A DNA stretch of 60,443 nt from Chara braunii (lineage: Eukaryota; Streptophyta; Charophyceae; Charales; Characeae). The notes under the pieces are model-generated. The model was not told the origin of the DNA. It did not search any database and saw only the letters and a program-made list of their open reading frames with translations. How positions within the stretch are numbered: the first letter of the stretch is position 1; each line of letters starts with the position of its first letter. Of the stretch, positions 20,871 to 33,914 are shown piece after piece. Both the position numbers and the translations under genes were made by a program. The DNA is taken from positions 663,475 through 723,917 of the forward strand of contig BFEA01000026.1 of NCBI GenBank assembly GCA_003427395.1, written 5' to 3'.

Positions 20871-22599
20871 GCATAGAGGAGATTCTGTCAAAGATCTACC
20901 TTTTCATTAGGCACTGGCTTAGGGGTAGACTCAGGATTAACCAAGTAGAATGATTCTTAGTGAAAGTGTGATATGGAGGTTACTCTCGATTTGGACTCAT
21001 AGATTTAGCTTGGGGATTGACCTGTCTTGTGTTACAGGTCCTCTTTATCGTTTGGTTCAGGATCTGGAATAGATTCAGCTTGATCCTACAAGGATCACCT
21101 TCTGTTATCACTAATAACAGGTCGGTTGCCGATTCGTCGGTTTACGACTCAACTTCAATCCACTCTTGCCACTCAACCTAAAGACTTTAGCCTTGTGATT
21201 TGAATTGTTTTGTTGTATTTTCACTCGGACTATATTTGAATGGTCATTAAAAGAAAAGTATTGAGTATTTTATTTTGAGAGTTGCACAAAGAGTGAGGCT
21301 TGTATGGTTAAAAGCAAGGGGTGTGAGTGCAGAGAATGGTTGAAGTTGACCCCGCGTAGTTCATGGACCTTTTGGTGGAATCTTTGATGTGATTGCAGGT
21401 ATGTTTGGTGATTCGGACTTTTGATTTGACTGTCTGCGCTCACATACATATATATATGGCTGAGAGGAGTCTCATTGTGACTGTGAGAAGTGATCGTCCT
21501 ATATTAATAACCCTCTATATATGTGAATATATATGTCTTGAGTGTTTCGTGCGGCCTACAATAACCGCGCGTAAGGGTTAAACAGATTATGTTTTCGAGG
21601 AAAATGAGACTTTCGTTTTTAGCCTTTGCTCTTTAGAGTTTGTATGGTTGGACGTTGTAGTCCGTGGCAACCGTCTAAGTCAAATCCCTTGATTTCTCTT
21701 CAGGCTCTCGATGATGGAGTTGGTCTCTAGGACGATAAGAGACGATTGTCACCACAGGTATGAACCTGTGTACCACCCACTCTCCGCAGGGTGCAGAAGA
21801 GGGTGTGGTTCTCAACCGCACTTGGCGGTTGTCCAGCGTCGAGAGATCAGTCCCTCAAGGCGTGTGTCAGCCGACACTTGAGTGTCGATTGCGACCCTCG
21901 AGATTAACGAGGATCCCATAAGTATGGGTACTACGTAGTACATCATCATTGCGACCGCTTGTGTACGCTTGCATTGCGAGTCAATATGAGTTAGCCCTGC
22001 GTCCGCACGGTTTTATACTAAGTCTCGCATGCGACGCCTATCCGATTTCCACATCGGAGAGTTATGGGATGACTACTAAGGGACTAGGAGTGTTGTCGCG
22101 TTGTTTGTTCAGTGTCCTTCTGTATATGTATATGTACGTGCGTGCATTTTTTTTTTTTTTTTATGTTCTTTATAGTGGTCTGCGTGTGGCATGTGGGATG
22201 CGTCCTAGTCGACCGACGGCGAGTCGCGCTTGGGACCTCAGCCCCCCAAGATGTTGGTTCTCGTGCGGGTCCCCCTATGCTACAGCGAACGAGAAACGCC
22301 ATCGGCTGGTCCACCTCTGCGATTGCAGCTGATTAGCTTTCGTACTGTGGACTGGTAGCTCGACGGGGATACGCCCACCGAAGGGAGGTGGCAACTCCCG
22401 TAAGGTGGAGGTAAGTCGTGCCTCGCGTAGGCCCTATCCTGTCGTAGGGGCTCGCGAGAGGTATGGTTGGCGCACTCGGTCGGAGCGGTTTGCGGAAGCT
22501 CCATATGCAATTGCGACGAGGATTAAGAACCAACTCCTTGTGACGAGGTCGGGAGGGTCCCGCGCTGCCTTGTGCGGTGCCGGACCGATGCGCTCGACA

Positions 22600-25043
22600 T
22601 CGTGAGTCGCCAGTTGGGGACTACAACGAGTTGTGCGAATGGCGCGACGCGTTGGAAGTTTCGGAGGGGAAGGACTAGATGCGGCGGTCTGCTATGGGGC
22701 AGCCGGTACTTTGACAGATGGTGGGGCAAAGGGAACTGCGTCTGTCATGTCCTGAGGATCCTCTGGTGGGGTAGCCAAAGTGCCAATCCGCGACTCAGTG
22801 GTCAGGAAGCCGGCTACGTGCGAGGCCTCAGCAGTACACTGCACCGTGGCTAGCTAGGTGGGGTTGGCTGAGAGGGGTCGGGGGGGGACTGGGAGCTGCG
22901 TTGATGAAAGATGTCAGCATAGTGTCGATTGAGGGCGACATGGTATAGACACCGTGAGGATGTGTGTCCGTCCTGGCGGCAACGAAGGCAGCCGTGACGG
23001 GCCTCGAGGCCGGCACGCTCCTCAGGGGATAGAGCTCCGCGAGGAGGGACAAAACCTTACGGGAGGTCTATCTGAGGAACCGTGAACGTGCGGGCGTCAG
23101 CCTTTGCAACCCGACTGCGCGCACGACCCATGGCGGACATGGCCATCTGCAGGCGCTCAGCCATCGAGACAGTGTCGTCATCCAAGTGATACTCGATGAC
23201 GTCTCAAAGGTCGATGTCCTTGGGGCTTCCCCAAGGGTACGGTCAAACTCGACCAAGGCATCCTCGCTGTACTCCAGAGAACTGTAGCGCCGAGAGAATG
23301 ACGCTCCAGGTCGAGCTGGTCGGCGGAAGCGGACGGTGAAGGAGGATCGATCGTGAGTAGCACTGCGTGACTACTAGGTAGCGGCGGCGATGGATCGCGA
23401 AGAAGATGGGGTGTCAGAGAAGCGACTCTGCATCTTCTGGTACTGTCGAGCAGCCTCGTATGCCTGCTCCGAGGAGGCGAAGCTCTGTCGCCAGAGCTCG
23501 ATGCGGTAGTCAGTCGGAAGACTGACTACGAACTTGTTGGTCAAAAGGACCTCCGGTAGGAGTGCCTCATCGCAAATGAGGCGAGCGTCCTAAAACACTC
23601 TGATGTGACGCTCAAGATCGGCTGGTCCAGAGGACCCGCGCCACTGCGTTTCGGTGACCCGATCTAAGGCAACAGTCGCATCGTGGAGAGTGTCGTAGCG
23701 GTCATGGAGGAACGAGGTGAAATCCGCGAGAGTGGGAGTCTCACCTGAGCGAGTACGATGGGTATAATAGTTCTCCCATGCGGAGAACGCGCTGCCTCAC
23801 AATTTAGTTGCGAGCGCGGAGGACCACAATGCTTGACTAGTGTTAGTCAGTGTCAGCGCACGTGTGGCAGCCTGCAACCAGTGCGACACACGCACTGTAC
23901 CATCGAAGTCGGGTATGTCCGACAGACGCACAAGGGTGGGATTGTTGTGCTGACGGCGAGGGGAGAGGGGTTGATGGGCCTGCACTGCGACAGCAAATGT
24001 CGAGGTCGGTGCAGAGGTAGAAGTGGTGGCAAGCTGAGTGTCGGGGTTGCTGGTGGAAGGCCCGGCAGACGTGGAGGCAACGACCGCAACCAATTGGGAC
24101 GGAGTAGCGAGGTAGGAGGGTAGAGGTGGAAAGTCGACCGAGGGAAACGAGCCGACAAGACAGAGGTGGGAGGGGCGGTATAAGAAGAAGAAGGGTGAGC
24201 AGCTTGTGAAGCATGAGGCTGTCCCAGGGAGAGTCTCTCCGCCTGGAGTTGCACCACGGTGGCCTGTAGGGTAGCCACTAGCTGGGTTCACGGGGTCCGA
24301 GGCGGAGGAGGCGGAGAGAGTACCCTAGCGGGAGGAGGAAGAACTCTGGGCCGTAGTGCCGCGATCTGTGCAGGAAACTGTGAAGCAGCATTAGGGTGGG
24401 TAGATGAAACTGCCTACAATGGCGAGATACCGGTATCTGGGTGAACAGCACATGCGGCAGTGGCCAAAGCGGCAGGGGCAGCGGGAGTGGCGGGGGCCAA
24501 TGAATGTGCCGCTACAGACGGTATGGTCTGAGCGTTAGCAGCACTCACCACTGTGGAGGGGGAGTGTTGGACCTGGCCCGCAGAGGAGGACAAACCACCA
24601 CGTCTCCGTCTCTGGAATCGTGGAGAGTTGGACTCTAAGCCGATAGGGGATGGGGTCTGAGAGTGGTGGGGAGAGCGATGAGGAGAACCCTTGAGGCCGT
24701 GAACTTCAAAGGTGAGCGCATTGATTTGCCTCTCCAGGGGTGCAAGCGCATCGAGCCGCGCTTGCAGATGTGCAAGGAGAGACGCAAGAACAGCGCGAAG
24801 GTCTGTGGGGTCTACCGAGTGCTGACCATGGACCGTCGGGTGGGTGGGCGTCTGAGAGACGGAGAGCGTCGCGACGATCTCCTCAACTATAGTCTCGTCC
24901 GTGGGTAGTGGGTGCATAGGGGTAGACATGACGGGAGGTGGAGAAAGGTGGGGAAGGAGATGTGTTATGGCATGGGGATAGGGGACCACCGGTGAGAGGG
25001 AGGGGACTGTGGGAGTGGAGTGGATAATCGTGAGTCGGCTCAC
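22600..25043 (-). pseudogene. Element F: decayed Ty3/gypsy gag with start of pol
   Basis: From ATG at 25043 the minus strand encodes a protein homologous to the gag of element E. It has an N-terminal Pro/Ser/Thr-rich region with a coiled-coil-like QARLDALAPLERQINALTF, then LVRLSDIPDFDGTVRVSHWL, then ERHIRVF..DARLICDEALL, and a CX2CX4HX4C zinc knuckle (CLRCRQDGHTSSRC) at 22949-22990. The gag phase ends at TAG 22850-22852, and the next phase continues as pol (VPFAPP...LPTRRAIR). There is at least one frameshift near 24150 and several stops. Coding homology ends exactly where unit A begins (22599), so protease, RT and integrase are absent. Confidence 0.8.
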
Positions 25044-25088
25044 TCCATGACCAGCGGGTCGCGCGTGAGATGGTGGCGCGAATCCGCT

Positions 25089-26690
25089 GTCGGCGCGAAT
25101 ATCCTTACAAAAGTATCCGCCCTGATTTTTGCGAACGACAGGAAATAAGTTTGGTTTGAAGTCTAGGTATACAGCGCGAGACGTGGCTATGTTTGTGGTT
25201 TACGATGATTGAATGGCTGACTAGAGTAGAGAGTGTGTCGGCGCACAGACTTAAGGCGCGGTTGATTTCTTTCGTTTTTTATGATTGTGAAAATCGACGT
25301 TGATCGTCGGCCAGATTTTTATTTTTGATTAAATTAGGGTTAAAAAGATTTTGTGGCGGGATTGGTGTGCTTGCCTGTGACTTGTGCGTACGTATGGAGG
25401 ACGACATCAACAACAATGCGTTAGTACTAAGCTCAGCCTTGGACCTAGCACTATTGGTTACAATGTACGACTTTCATTCGGGAGATTCAGGGATCGAGAC
25501 CGAGCGGCAACGATGCAGGAATATCAGAATAGCGTGAAGAAACCGAGGGATTGCGGACTCGGCGGGGCTATCCCCTTTGGTTTTGCCGTCGGCAGCGTCA
25601 GAGCGGTACTAGTGGGTTGTTTTTCCTCGATCCATCATATTCTAACGATTAAAATTTTCTAAATATTTTCTTATCCCGGTATTATCATTTTTTTTTTTTT
25701 TTTTTTTTACGCATTGACGTTCTTTGACCTGGACGCAGCGTTGGATTTAGAGATCGTCACGGCGGTCGAGGACCTTGAGAACGCGCATCTTTGGGTGGAT
25801 CTACGAGTCCTGCATATTCGGGATGCCGACAAACTTCCTCTACCTTAATTGTTTCAATAACGCGGGTCACCGCGAATCTACTGTCGGCGCGAATACCCTT
25901 ACAAAAGTATCCGCCCTGATTTTTGCAAACGACAAGAAATAAGTTTGGCTTAAAGTCTAGGTATACAACGCGAGGCGCGGCTGAGTCTGTGGTTTACGAT
26001 GATTGAATGGCTAACTAGAGTAGAGAGTGTGTCGGCGCACAGACTTAAGGCGCTCGTGATTTCTTTCGTTTTTTATGATTGTGGAAACCGGCGTTGATCG
26101 TCGATCAGATTTTTATTTTTGATTAAATTAGGGGTAAAAAGATTTTGTCTCGGGATTGGTGTGCTTGCCTGTGACTTGTGCGTACGTACGGAGGACGACA
26201 TCAACAACAATGCAACTTTGGAACGTCCCGATAGATCCGCGCGTCGCATAGTATCCGCTTACATAGGTGTTCGCTAGTACTAAGCTCAACCTTGGACCTA
26301 GCACTATTGGTTACAATGTACGACTTTCATTCGGGAGATTCAGGGATCGAGACCGAGCGGCGACGATGCAGGAATATCAGAATAGTGCGAAGGAACCGAG
26401 GGATTGCGGGCTCGGCGGGGCTATCCCCTTTGGTTTTGCCGTCAGCAGCGTCAGAGCGGTACTAGTGGGTTGTTTTTCCTCGATCCATCATATTCTAACG
26501 ATTAAAATTTTCTAAATATTTGCTTATCGTGGTATTATCATTTTTTTTTTAATGCATTGACGTTCTTTGACCTGGACGCGGCGTTGCATTTAGAGATCGT
26601 CACAGCGGCCGAGGACCTTGAGAACGCGCATCTTTGGGTGGACCTACGAGTCCTGCGTATTCGGGATGCCGACAAACTTCCTCTACCTTA
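25089..26690 (-). repeat. Tandemly duplicated end of the giant LTR
   Basis: Two copies, 25089-25880 and 25881-26690, both begin on the plus strand with CTGTCGGCGCGAATA and both stop at CTTCCTCTACCTTAA. They match the first 690 bp or so of unit A and the right end of unit B. The bases just outside the TGTCGG end (GCGAATC) are shared by both copies, and the left copy abuts the gag of F through a leader of only 46 bp. This supports it being the 3' end of F's 5' LTR. No good primer-binding site beginning TGG could be identified there. Confidence 0.65.
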
Positions 26691-26905
26691 ACTGTCGAGG
26701 GTCGGCGAGTTCAACGTACATGCGAGCCGATGGGCGGTTAGCCTACGAGGCGGAAGAAACCTGAGTGGCGCGGGCCTCCTTGAGGATGTGTCACCCACCA
26801 GCCGCGATCTGTTATGAAGGGATTTCACGGACCGTTCGAGCAGGGCTGTGGATCCGCTGCCCAAGCGTGATAGGGGTCGTCGCGGGCACACGGCTCGCCA
26901 CCCGT
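26691..26905. other. Short unassigned segment
   Basis: This lies between the duplicated LTR end and unit B. No coding or repeat identity is recognised. It ends in CCCGT, part of the possible CCGT duplication flanking unit B. Confidence 0.4.
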
Positions 26906-29900
26906 TGTCGAGTGCATCGGTCCGACACCGCACAAGGCAGTGCGGGATCCTCCCGACAGCGTCACACAGGAGTTGGTTTAAATCCTTCGTCGCAAATATA
27001 CATGGAGCTTCCGCAAGTCGCTCCGGCCGAGTGCGCCAGCCATACCTCCCGCGAGCCCCTACGACAGGATAGGGCCTACGCGAGGCACGACTTACCTCCA
27101 CCTTACGGGAGTTGTCACCTCCCTTCGGTGGGCGTATCCCCGCCGAGCTACCAGTCCACAATACGAAAGCTGATCAGTTGCAATCACAGAGGTGGACCAG
27201 CCAAGGGTGTTTCTCGTTCGCTGTAGCATAGGGGCTACGCGCGGTAGTACGCCTCTATCGGACCCACACGCGAACCGACGCACTGGGGAGGCTGAGATCC
27301 CAAGCGCGACTCAACATCGGTCGACTAGGACGCATCCCACACACCACGCGCACACCACTCTACGAACGCAAAAATAGAACATACACATGTACATATACAT
27401 ATACAGAACGACATTGAACAAACAACGCAACAACACTCCTAGTCCCTTAGTAGCAATCCCATAACTTTCCGATGCGAAAATCGGATAGGCGTCGCTCGCG
27501 AGACTTAATATGAAACCGCGCGGACGCAGGGCTAACTCATATCGACTCGCAATGCAAACGTACGCAAGTGATCGCAATGATGGCGTACTATGTAGTACCC
27601 ATACTCATGCGGTCCTCGTTGATCTCGAGGGTCGCATTCGACACTCAAGTGTCGGCTGACACGCGCCTTGAGGATTAATTTCTCGACGCTGGACAACTGC
27701 CAAGTGCGGTTGAGAACCACACCCTCTTCTGCACCCTGCGGAGAGTGGGTGGTACACAGGTTAATACATGTGGTGGTAGTTGTCTCTTATTGCCCTGGAG
27801 ACCACCTCCATCATCTAGGGTCCTGGAGAAAAGTCAAGGGGTTTGACTTTGACGACTGTCACGGACTACAACGTCCAACTATAAAAATCTTTGAAAAACA
27901 AAGGATAAGGAGAAACCTCATTCCCCTCGAAAACATAATTTATTCAACCCTCACGCATGGTCACAATAGACCGCACGAAACACTCAAGACATATATATAT
28001 ATACGTATATATATAGAGGGTTATTAATATAGGACGATCACTTCTCAATGTCACAGTGTCAGTGGGACTCCTTTCAGCCATATATGTATGTAATCGTAGG
28101 TCGTCACATCCAGAGTCTGAACCACATACATACCTGCAATCACATCAAAGATTCAACAAAAACTCATGCACTACACAGGATCAACTTCAACCATTCTCTC
28201 TGCGCATACCCTTTGCTTTAGCCATACAAACCTCACTCTTGTGCAACTTCCCAAAATAAATACTCAGTACTTTTGTTAAATGGCCATCCAATAAAGTCCG
28301 GGTAAAAACACAATGAAACAATTCAAACCACAGGGTTAAGGCCTTTAGGTTGAGTGACAAGAATGGATTGGAGTTGAATCGCAAACCGACGAATCGACAA
28401 CCGACCTGTTATCACTGATAATAGAAGATGACCCTCGTAGGATCAGGCTGAATCTAGCCCAAATCCTGAATCAATCGATCAAGAAGACCTGTAACACAAG
28501 ACACGTAAATCCCCAAGCTAAACCTATAAGTCCTTGGGGAATAATCCTCATATCACGATCTCACTTAAAAATCTTCCTAATTGACTGAGTCTGAATCTAC
28601 TGCTAAGCAGTGCCCAAAGCAAAGGCAGACCCTGGCATGATCTCCCCTACACAGGGTGGGTCGCTGGAATCGCCATCTGTTAAAATATAACCTATCTCCT
28701 TTAAACTAAGAAAATTTCGGCAGCGCTTCCCGTAGAAAAAATGTCTTTCCAGAATTTATATCATCCCGAATATGAAAACAGAAATAGCCTTTAACTTTTC
28801 AAAGTCCAATTTTATCTAACTCCTTAATTTAACAGCACTCCCTTTAGAAAATGAAACTTTCCAGATTTTTACTAAGTCATATATAAACTTTAGACAAGTT
28901 GAACTTTGACAAGTCAAAATTTGACTAACTCCTTGGATTTGCAGAAACTTCGACAGCGCTTCCGTAGAGAAAGTAGCTTACAAAAATTTATACAAAGCCA
29001 AGTATAACAAATGATCTAAAAAAATGCAAACATTGACCTAGGTAAAAATAAAGTTAGCTCAGAAAATGCAGAAATTGAACCAACTCCTATCGCTCTAGCA
29101 CGTGGCGAACACCTAAAGCAACTACCTGTCAAACTGAAACTCAAACTAAGTAGTAGCCTCACTCAGTCACATGCAGGCCAAACCACAAAGGTAAGTACTC
29201 TCATCATTCACAATTCAACCTGAACAAACAATAGTTCATGATCTCACAATGATTTAACCCCTTATATCCAGCTTACATAAGGCATAAGGTCAGGACACCC
29301 AAACTTATGGAATGTGCCTTACTTAGCCAGACATAAAGTCAGACCACCCAAACTTATGGAATGAGTATAACTTAGCCAAAGTATGCACAAACACAGGGCA
29401 CAACAATTTTTCTCTTCTTTGGGCATATGACTAGGTCATTCTAGTCGCCCTGAATTGTTTAAATAGCCAAGTTATATCTGAACTTTAATCTTCAAAGCAG
29501 GCATAGGACTGAGTCATTCATCTTTAGAAACAATGCTCAACCGGCCCAAGTTACCTTCAGTTATACTCCTAGTTTTACTCTTTTCAGGTTGTGATAAGCT
29601 ATAGTCAGACCACCTAAACTTATAGAACAGTCTGACTAACTTGTTCATAGGTAAAAATAGTAATAGAATATAGCCAGATTATAACCTTTGGATTCCAACA
29701 TGTGCGGGTTTTGAGTCAGACCACCTGAACTTACAGAACAGTCCGACTCTCTGCCTGATTCATTTCTCTCTGATCCAGCTTTGCGTGGCATTGGGCTAGA
29801 CCACCTGAACTTACAGAACGGCCTGCCCTTTGTCAAGTTCATTGTCTCAAAATAAAGCGGGAAGAGGTTGAGCCACCTAAACTTATAGAACGGCTCAGAC

Positions 29901-32900
29901 CTCCTCGTTCAGAATCGAACAAACAAGGAAAAACCCAAAATAACCAAGGCAACCAAGGCACCTGAACTTACAGAACGCACTTGGCCCCTGAAAAAATCAA
30001 ACACAATCAGCCCTCGCAAGTCAGAGCAACCAGACCACCTAAACTTATAGAATGACATGATTCTCAAAGCAATTCCATAGCGCTGGGTCTCCCCAAACTT
30101 ATGGGGACTTCCCAGCCTCCAGAGCAATCAGACCACCTAAACTTATAGAACGGTCTGACGCTCCACACAATCCAAAATAAAGCATAGCACTGGGTCTCCC
30201 CAGACTTATGGGGACTTCCCAGTCTTGATTGACCCAGTCAACCCTCATGCAAAACAGTCTTCCATCCAGCCTTCCCCCAGATGCAATTCCCTTTTGTCCA
30301 CAATCTGCGTTCAGGCAATCAACAAAACTGAAACTGAGATTGCACACACATTCCTTTACTTAATCTGGTTTAGGTCCTGAAAGTAAAACCAAAAAGTCAA
30401 AGTAGGGATGCATGCCATATACTCAGTCAAAACATAACAGGCAGTACAGGTAGGGGCTATAATCTGGGTTTATAGAAGGAAAAGCAATAGTTACCTCTCA
30501 ATTCCCAGCCTCCACAACTCCTCCTGAGTTCCGGCAGGGCTCCTGCAATCGGTGGGCTGACTCCCCATAGAGTCTTGTTGCGGTCCTACGGGTTGCAATC
30601 CCGCCTGCCGCCTTCCTCTCAGAACCAATAGACCAGACTTAGAGTCAGGAGGATAGAAAGAGGTAAGTTTGAGACTCTCAGATCCAAGGAGAGAGGTGCA
30701 CTCCGACTCGCAGGATAGGGCCTTGATACCTTCAGTCGCCTGAGGGCCCCGCAATGATGGCCAATTCGCTGAACAACTTGGTCAACCGAAACCGAACCGC
30801 CACCCGTTGGCTCTCTGACGGCTCTCCCTCGACCACTTTGGTCGGTAGGACAAACAGTGCACTAGTCAACGATTAAGTCTGTGTCCTTTAGCCCCTTAGC
30901 ATACGCCAACTGATAAGTTGTATTTTAAACTGCTGCTTTGCTCTACAAATTGAGCGTTTCACCGACCAACAGGCAATTCCCTGTGGTACGGCTAGCCTCC
31001 CTGCTACCACGCCTCCAAAAACAAACAGCGCACCAGCCCATAGACAGACGTCAGGTCCTGCAGTCCATGCCTCGCCACATTCATTCTAGCGAGATGAGCA
31101 AAGTCGGGATGATCCTTCCGTCAGCTTCTGAGCAGGTACACCGTCGAATTTGCTCATCGCCGCTTTCAACCTGCCCTGCCCATGCAGTTATGATTTTGAA
31201 ACTCGACTTCCTATCCAACGCACTTGGCGGCTCCCTTCGCTAGGATAGGCAACCCACCGGCCAGCAGGTAAGTGTCTAGCCCCACGGCACTGACATGCAC
31301 AGCTTGCAAGCCTAGCCTTGTAAGCTGCAAGTGACTTCTTCCCCAAAGATCAGCTTCAACAGCATGGCTCGGGCAGATCACGGACCTAGCTTCCCTCACG
31401 GTGCACCATCTTCCTGCTGTGCGCACAGAGGCACAGAGAGTTGTTACTCCCATCGGTAGGATGAGCGACGCACCGGCCAACAGGTAAGTCACCGACCCTG
31501 CAGCTTGGCCTCATGCTCTTCGATCCCCGGGCTGAGCGAAAACGGGATGCTCGCCCCCTCTGGTATCCGCACGCACCTCCCACACCCCGTTCTTCTATCT
31601 CGGCGCACCAACTTTCCTTACTAACTCCCATTTCACTAATTTTTCACTAAAACTAACTTTACAATCGCGTTCGCGGGCCTAAGAAACCTCCATAACCATC
31701 CTTCACTCGTCCGATTCTGTGAAGGATGGGGCGAACCACCCATTCTATGCCTGCGCCCAATTCAAACCAGCCTACATCGTTTTCAGCTTCTTCACTTCGA
31801 ATGCACTTGGCACGGATTCGCGCCAGATGCACTTGTTTTCTCGCAGCCTCTACGCACTACCTTTTCAGCTAACCTCCTAATCTACTAGCCCATAGCCAAA
31901 TCAAACTCCATCATCATGCTCGCAATGTCATAAAACCCCAAATTAGCACCCTCCTTATCCCGTTTTCGTCACGAAACGGGCGAGTTACCTTCTTCCTCGC
32001 CCGCCATTCCCTTCTTTCGCCATATCCCGGCGCACTCCATTTCTCTACTAGTACTAACTTTACTAAGCTAACATCGAATCTAACCTTACCACTAAGCTCG
32101 CCTATTGTCTAAAGCTTGGTTTTGACCTTCGTTTCCGAGTCGCCCGATCTCATCAAGGATCGGACGAGACTTTCGTTTTTCCCTCTGCTATACCGCCGTC
32201 TAGCTCCACCATCGTCTTCTTCGATGCGCATGCACCTAGCGCGAAACGACGCCCAGGTACCCCTGCCTCTAGCTGCCTGCGCCCGACTTCCACTTTCACC
32301 CGCCCTCTCTTCTGCCTATCTCCCCCGCTCGCTAGCCTCGTAGCGGCCTGTCACGGCCAGCGCATCGCCTGATATCTCAGCCCCCTAGCGCCAGCTCGTC
32401 TTTTTTGCCCGTCTCCAACCTTCTTCACGCTGCCACCCTCACCATCGAAAGCACCCGGCGCAATATCGCGCCCGGGTTCATTCATCCCTCACTTCCCTTC
32501 GTTTCGCTTGCTCCCCGGCTTTCCCGCCCTGCGCTCGCCTCCTTCTACCCGACAGTGCCCACGCCTCAGTGGCCTGCTCGACGACTGTAGCACTTAGTGA
32601 GACTTCCTGTCGGGCGGTCCGGATAATCTCTCACCCTTACGCCCGAGTCCGTCGGAGGAACCGCACAACAGCCGGGTTGTTGGCCTCCGCCACGCCGCTG
32701 CCTAGCGCTGCCCGGCCTATGCTTGGCCGCCCTGACTCTGGTACGACCAGGTATCGACGGGCACGGCCTATTGTAAGGCCCACAGCGTGACTCAGGTGAT
32801 AGAAAGGGGCCCGGTGCAGATCCCAGTAGCACACATTTAGATGAGAGCTTTGGAGCCCGAACTTGAGGGAGGTTCAGTAGGACCTCTGTTATGATCCACG

Positions 32901-33914
32901 ACCCTCTTTTTGCCCTTGGTGCGCTCGTCCCTCTGCGCCTCGGCACAACCCCCCGGCTCTCGAAGCCCAATGGGCATACTCACACTCAAACCTCTCGCAA
33001 TAGATCACGGTAGGCAGACACTGCACCCGCAGAAGGCCCCTACCACTCCGATTTCTTCCACCTCGCGGACTAAACCACTCGCTGGCTCGCATGCACATTG
33101 AACTCCTCAATTCATGTGTTCAATGACGAGCGGAAAAAAGGACTTTCGCCAGCATCCCGATCACACACGAACCCGCAGATCAGCCAGGGAAACGCGCACT
33201 CAAGATCGTCGACCGCCGTGACGGCCGTCAAAAATCTGGCGTTGCGTCCAGGTCAACGGCACGCCGGAGTATAACAAAAATTATCAGGAATACGGCGCTA
33301 AAAAAGAATTACTTAAAAAGTGCCTCCACCAATCGGACGCCGCCGTCGGCAAAACCAAGGGGGATAGCCCCGCCGGGCCCTCGACCCCCTCGGTCCCTTC
33401 GCGCCACTCTAACGTTCCCACGTTGCCGCCGCTTGATCTCGATCCCTAAATCTCTTTGATGAAAATCGGATGCCGTAACCGCTGCTACTAGGCCCAAGTC
33501 CGGGTTTAGCCCTGACGGGAGCCTAAATAAACAGGCACTGCACGACACGCCGACCTACCGAAACAATTTATGAAGCCACACTGTTGTCGACGTCGTCCTC
33601 CGCCCGTACGCACGAGTCACAGGTAAGCACATTAATCAACGAGACGTAATTTTTTTAATCCCTGTTTAATCAGAAGAAAAAAAATCCGGCCGGCGATCAC
33701 GCCGATTCTTTAATCATGATCAAAAATAAAAAGATCACGCGCGCCTCAAATCAGCGCGCCCACACACTCTCTACTCTAGTTAACCACCCAGCCAACATAA
33801 GCCACACGCGTAACCGCGCCTCGCGCGGAATACTTAAACTTTTTAACCCAAACCTATTTTCTGTCGCATGTAAAAACCAGGGCGGATACCCCTGTAAGGT
33901 TATCCGCGCCGACA
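26906..33914 (+). mobile_element. Unit B: giant terminal-repeat-like unit (7009 bp), opposite to A
   Basis: It starts TGTCGAGTGC and ends GCGCCGACA. It is collinear with unit A in inverse orientation: GC-rich end (26906-27330), TATATA stretch (27990-28020), repeats of about 115 bp (28690-29010), hairpin array (29280-30225), degenerate subrepeats (31600-32600) and the segment of about 700 bp (33200-33914). Directly outside lie CCGT on the left (26902-26905) and CCGT on the right (33915-33918), a possible 4-bp target duplication, so B may be a solo LTR. No gene was found in it; the long ORF calls near 32.1-33.0 kb have no recognisable domain. Confidence 0.6.
29280..30225. repeat. Hairpin array of unit B
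   Basis: At least seven hairpins share a loop like CACCTAAACTTATAGAACA but differ in stem. They are 29602-29638 (TAGTCAGAC/GTCTGACTA), 29713-29749 (GAGTCAGAC/GTCCGACTC), 29864-29903 (GAGGTTGAGCC/GGCTCAGACCTC), 29953-29984 (CCAAG/CTTGG), 30083-30115 (CTGGG/CCCAG), 30122-30163 (GAGC..TCAGACC/GGTCTGA.GCTC) and 30189-30223 (ACTGGG/CCCAGT). Others near 29290, 29340, 29793 and 30030 have decayed stems. Confidence 0.85.

Larger units (their letters stand above)
16070..22599 (-). mobile_element. Unit A: giant non-coding terminal-repeat-like unit (6530 bp)
   Basis: The ends are TGTCGAGCGC (minus strand, at 22599) and ...CACCGACA (at 16070), giving perfect 5-bp inverted termini TGTCG/CGACA. Most of it matches unit B in inverted orientation and unit C directly. 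In order on the plus strand it holds a segment of about 700 bp matching 25089-26690, degenerate subrepeats built on GATTCTTGATGAAA..CGGGCGAG (16800-17600), a hairpin array (19380-20010), a tandem repeat of about 115 bp (20290-20870), a TATATATA-rich stretch, and a GC-rich end. No convincing ORF was found. I infer an LTR read on the minus strand because the gag next to it also reads minus. An alternative is a non-autonomous LARD-like element. Confidence 0.6.

Noticed and set aside
29280-30225. CRISPR-like repeat-spacer array
   Set aside because: The conserved piece is the hairpin loop, spacing is irregular, there are no cas genes, and the DNA is plant-type nuclear.
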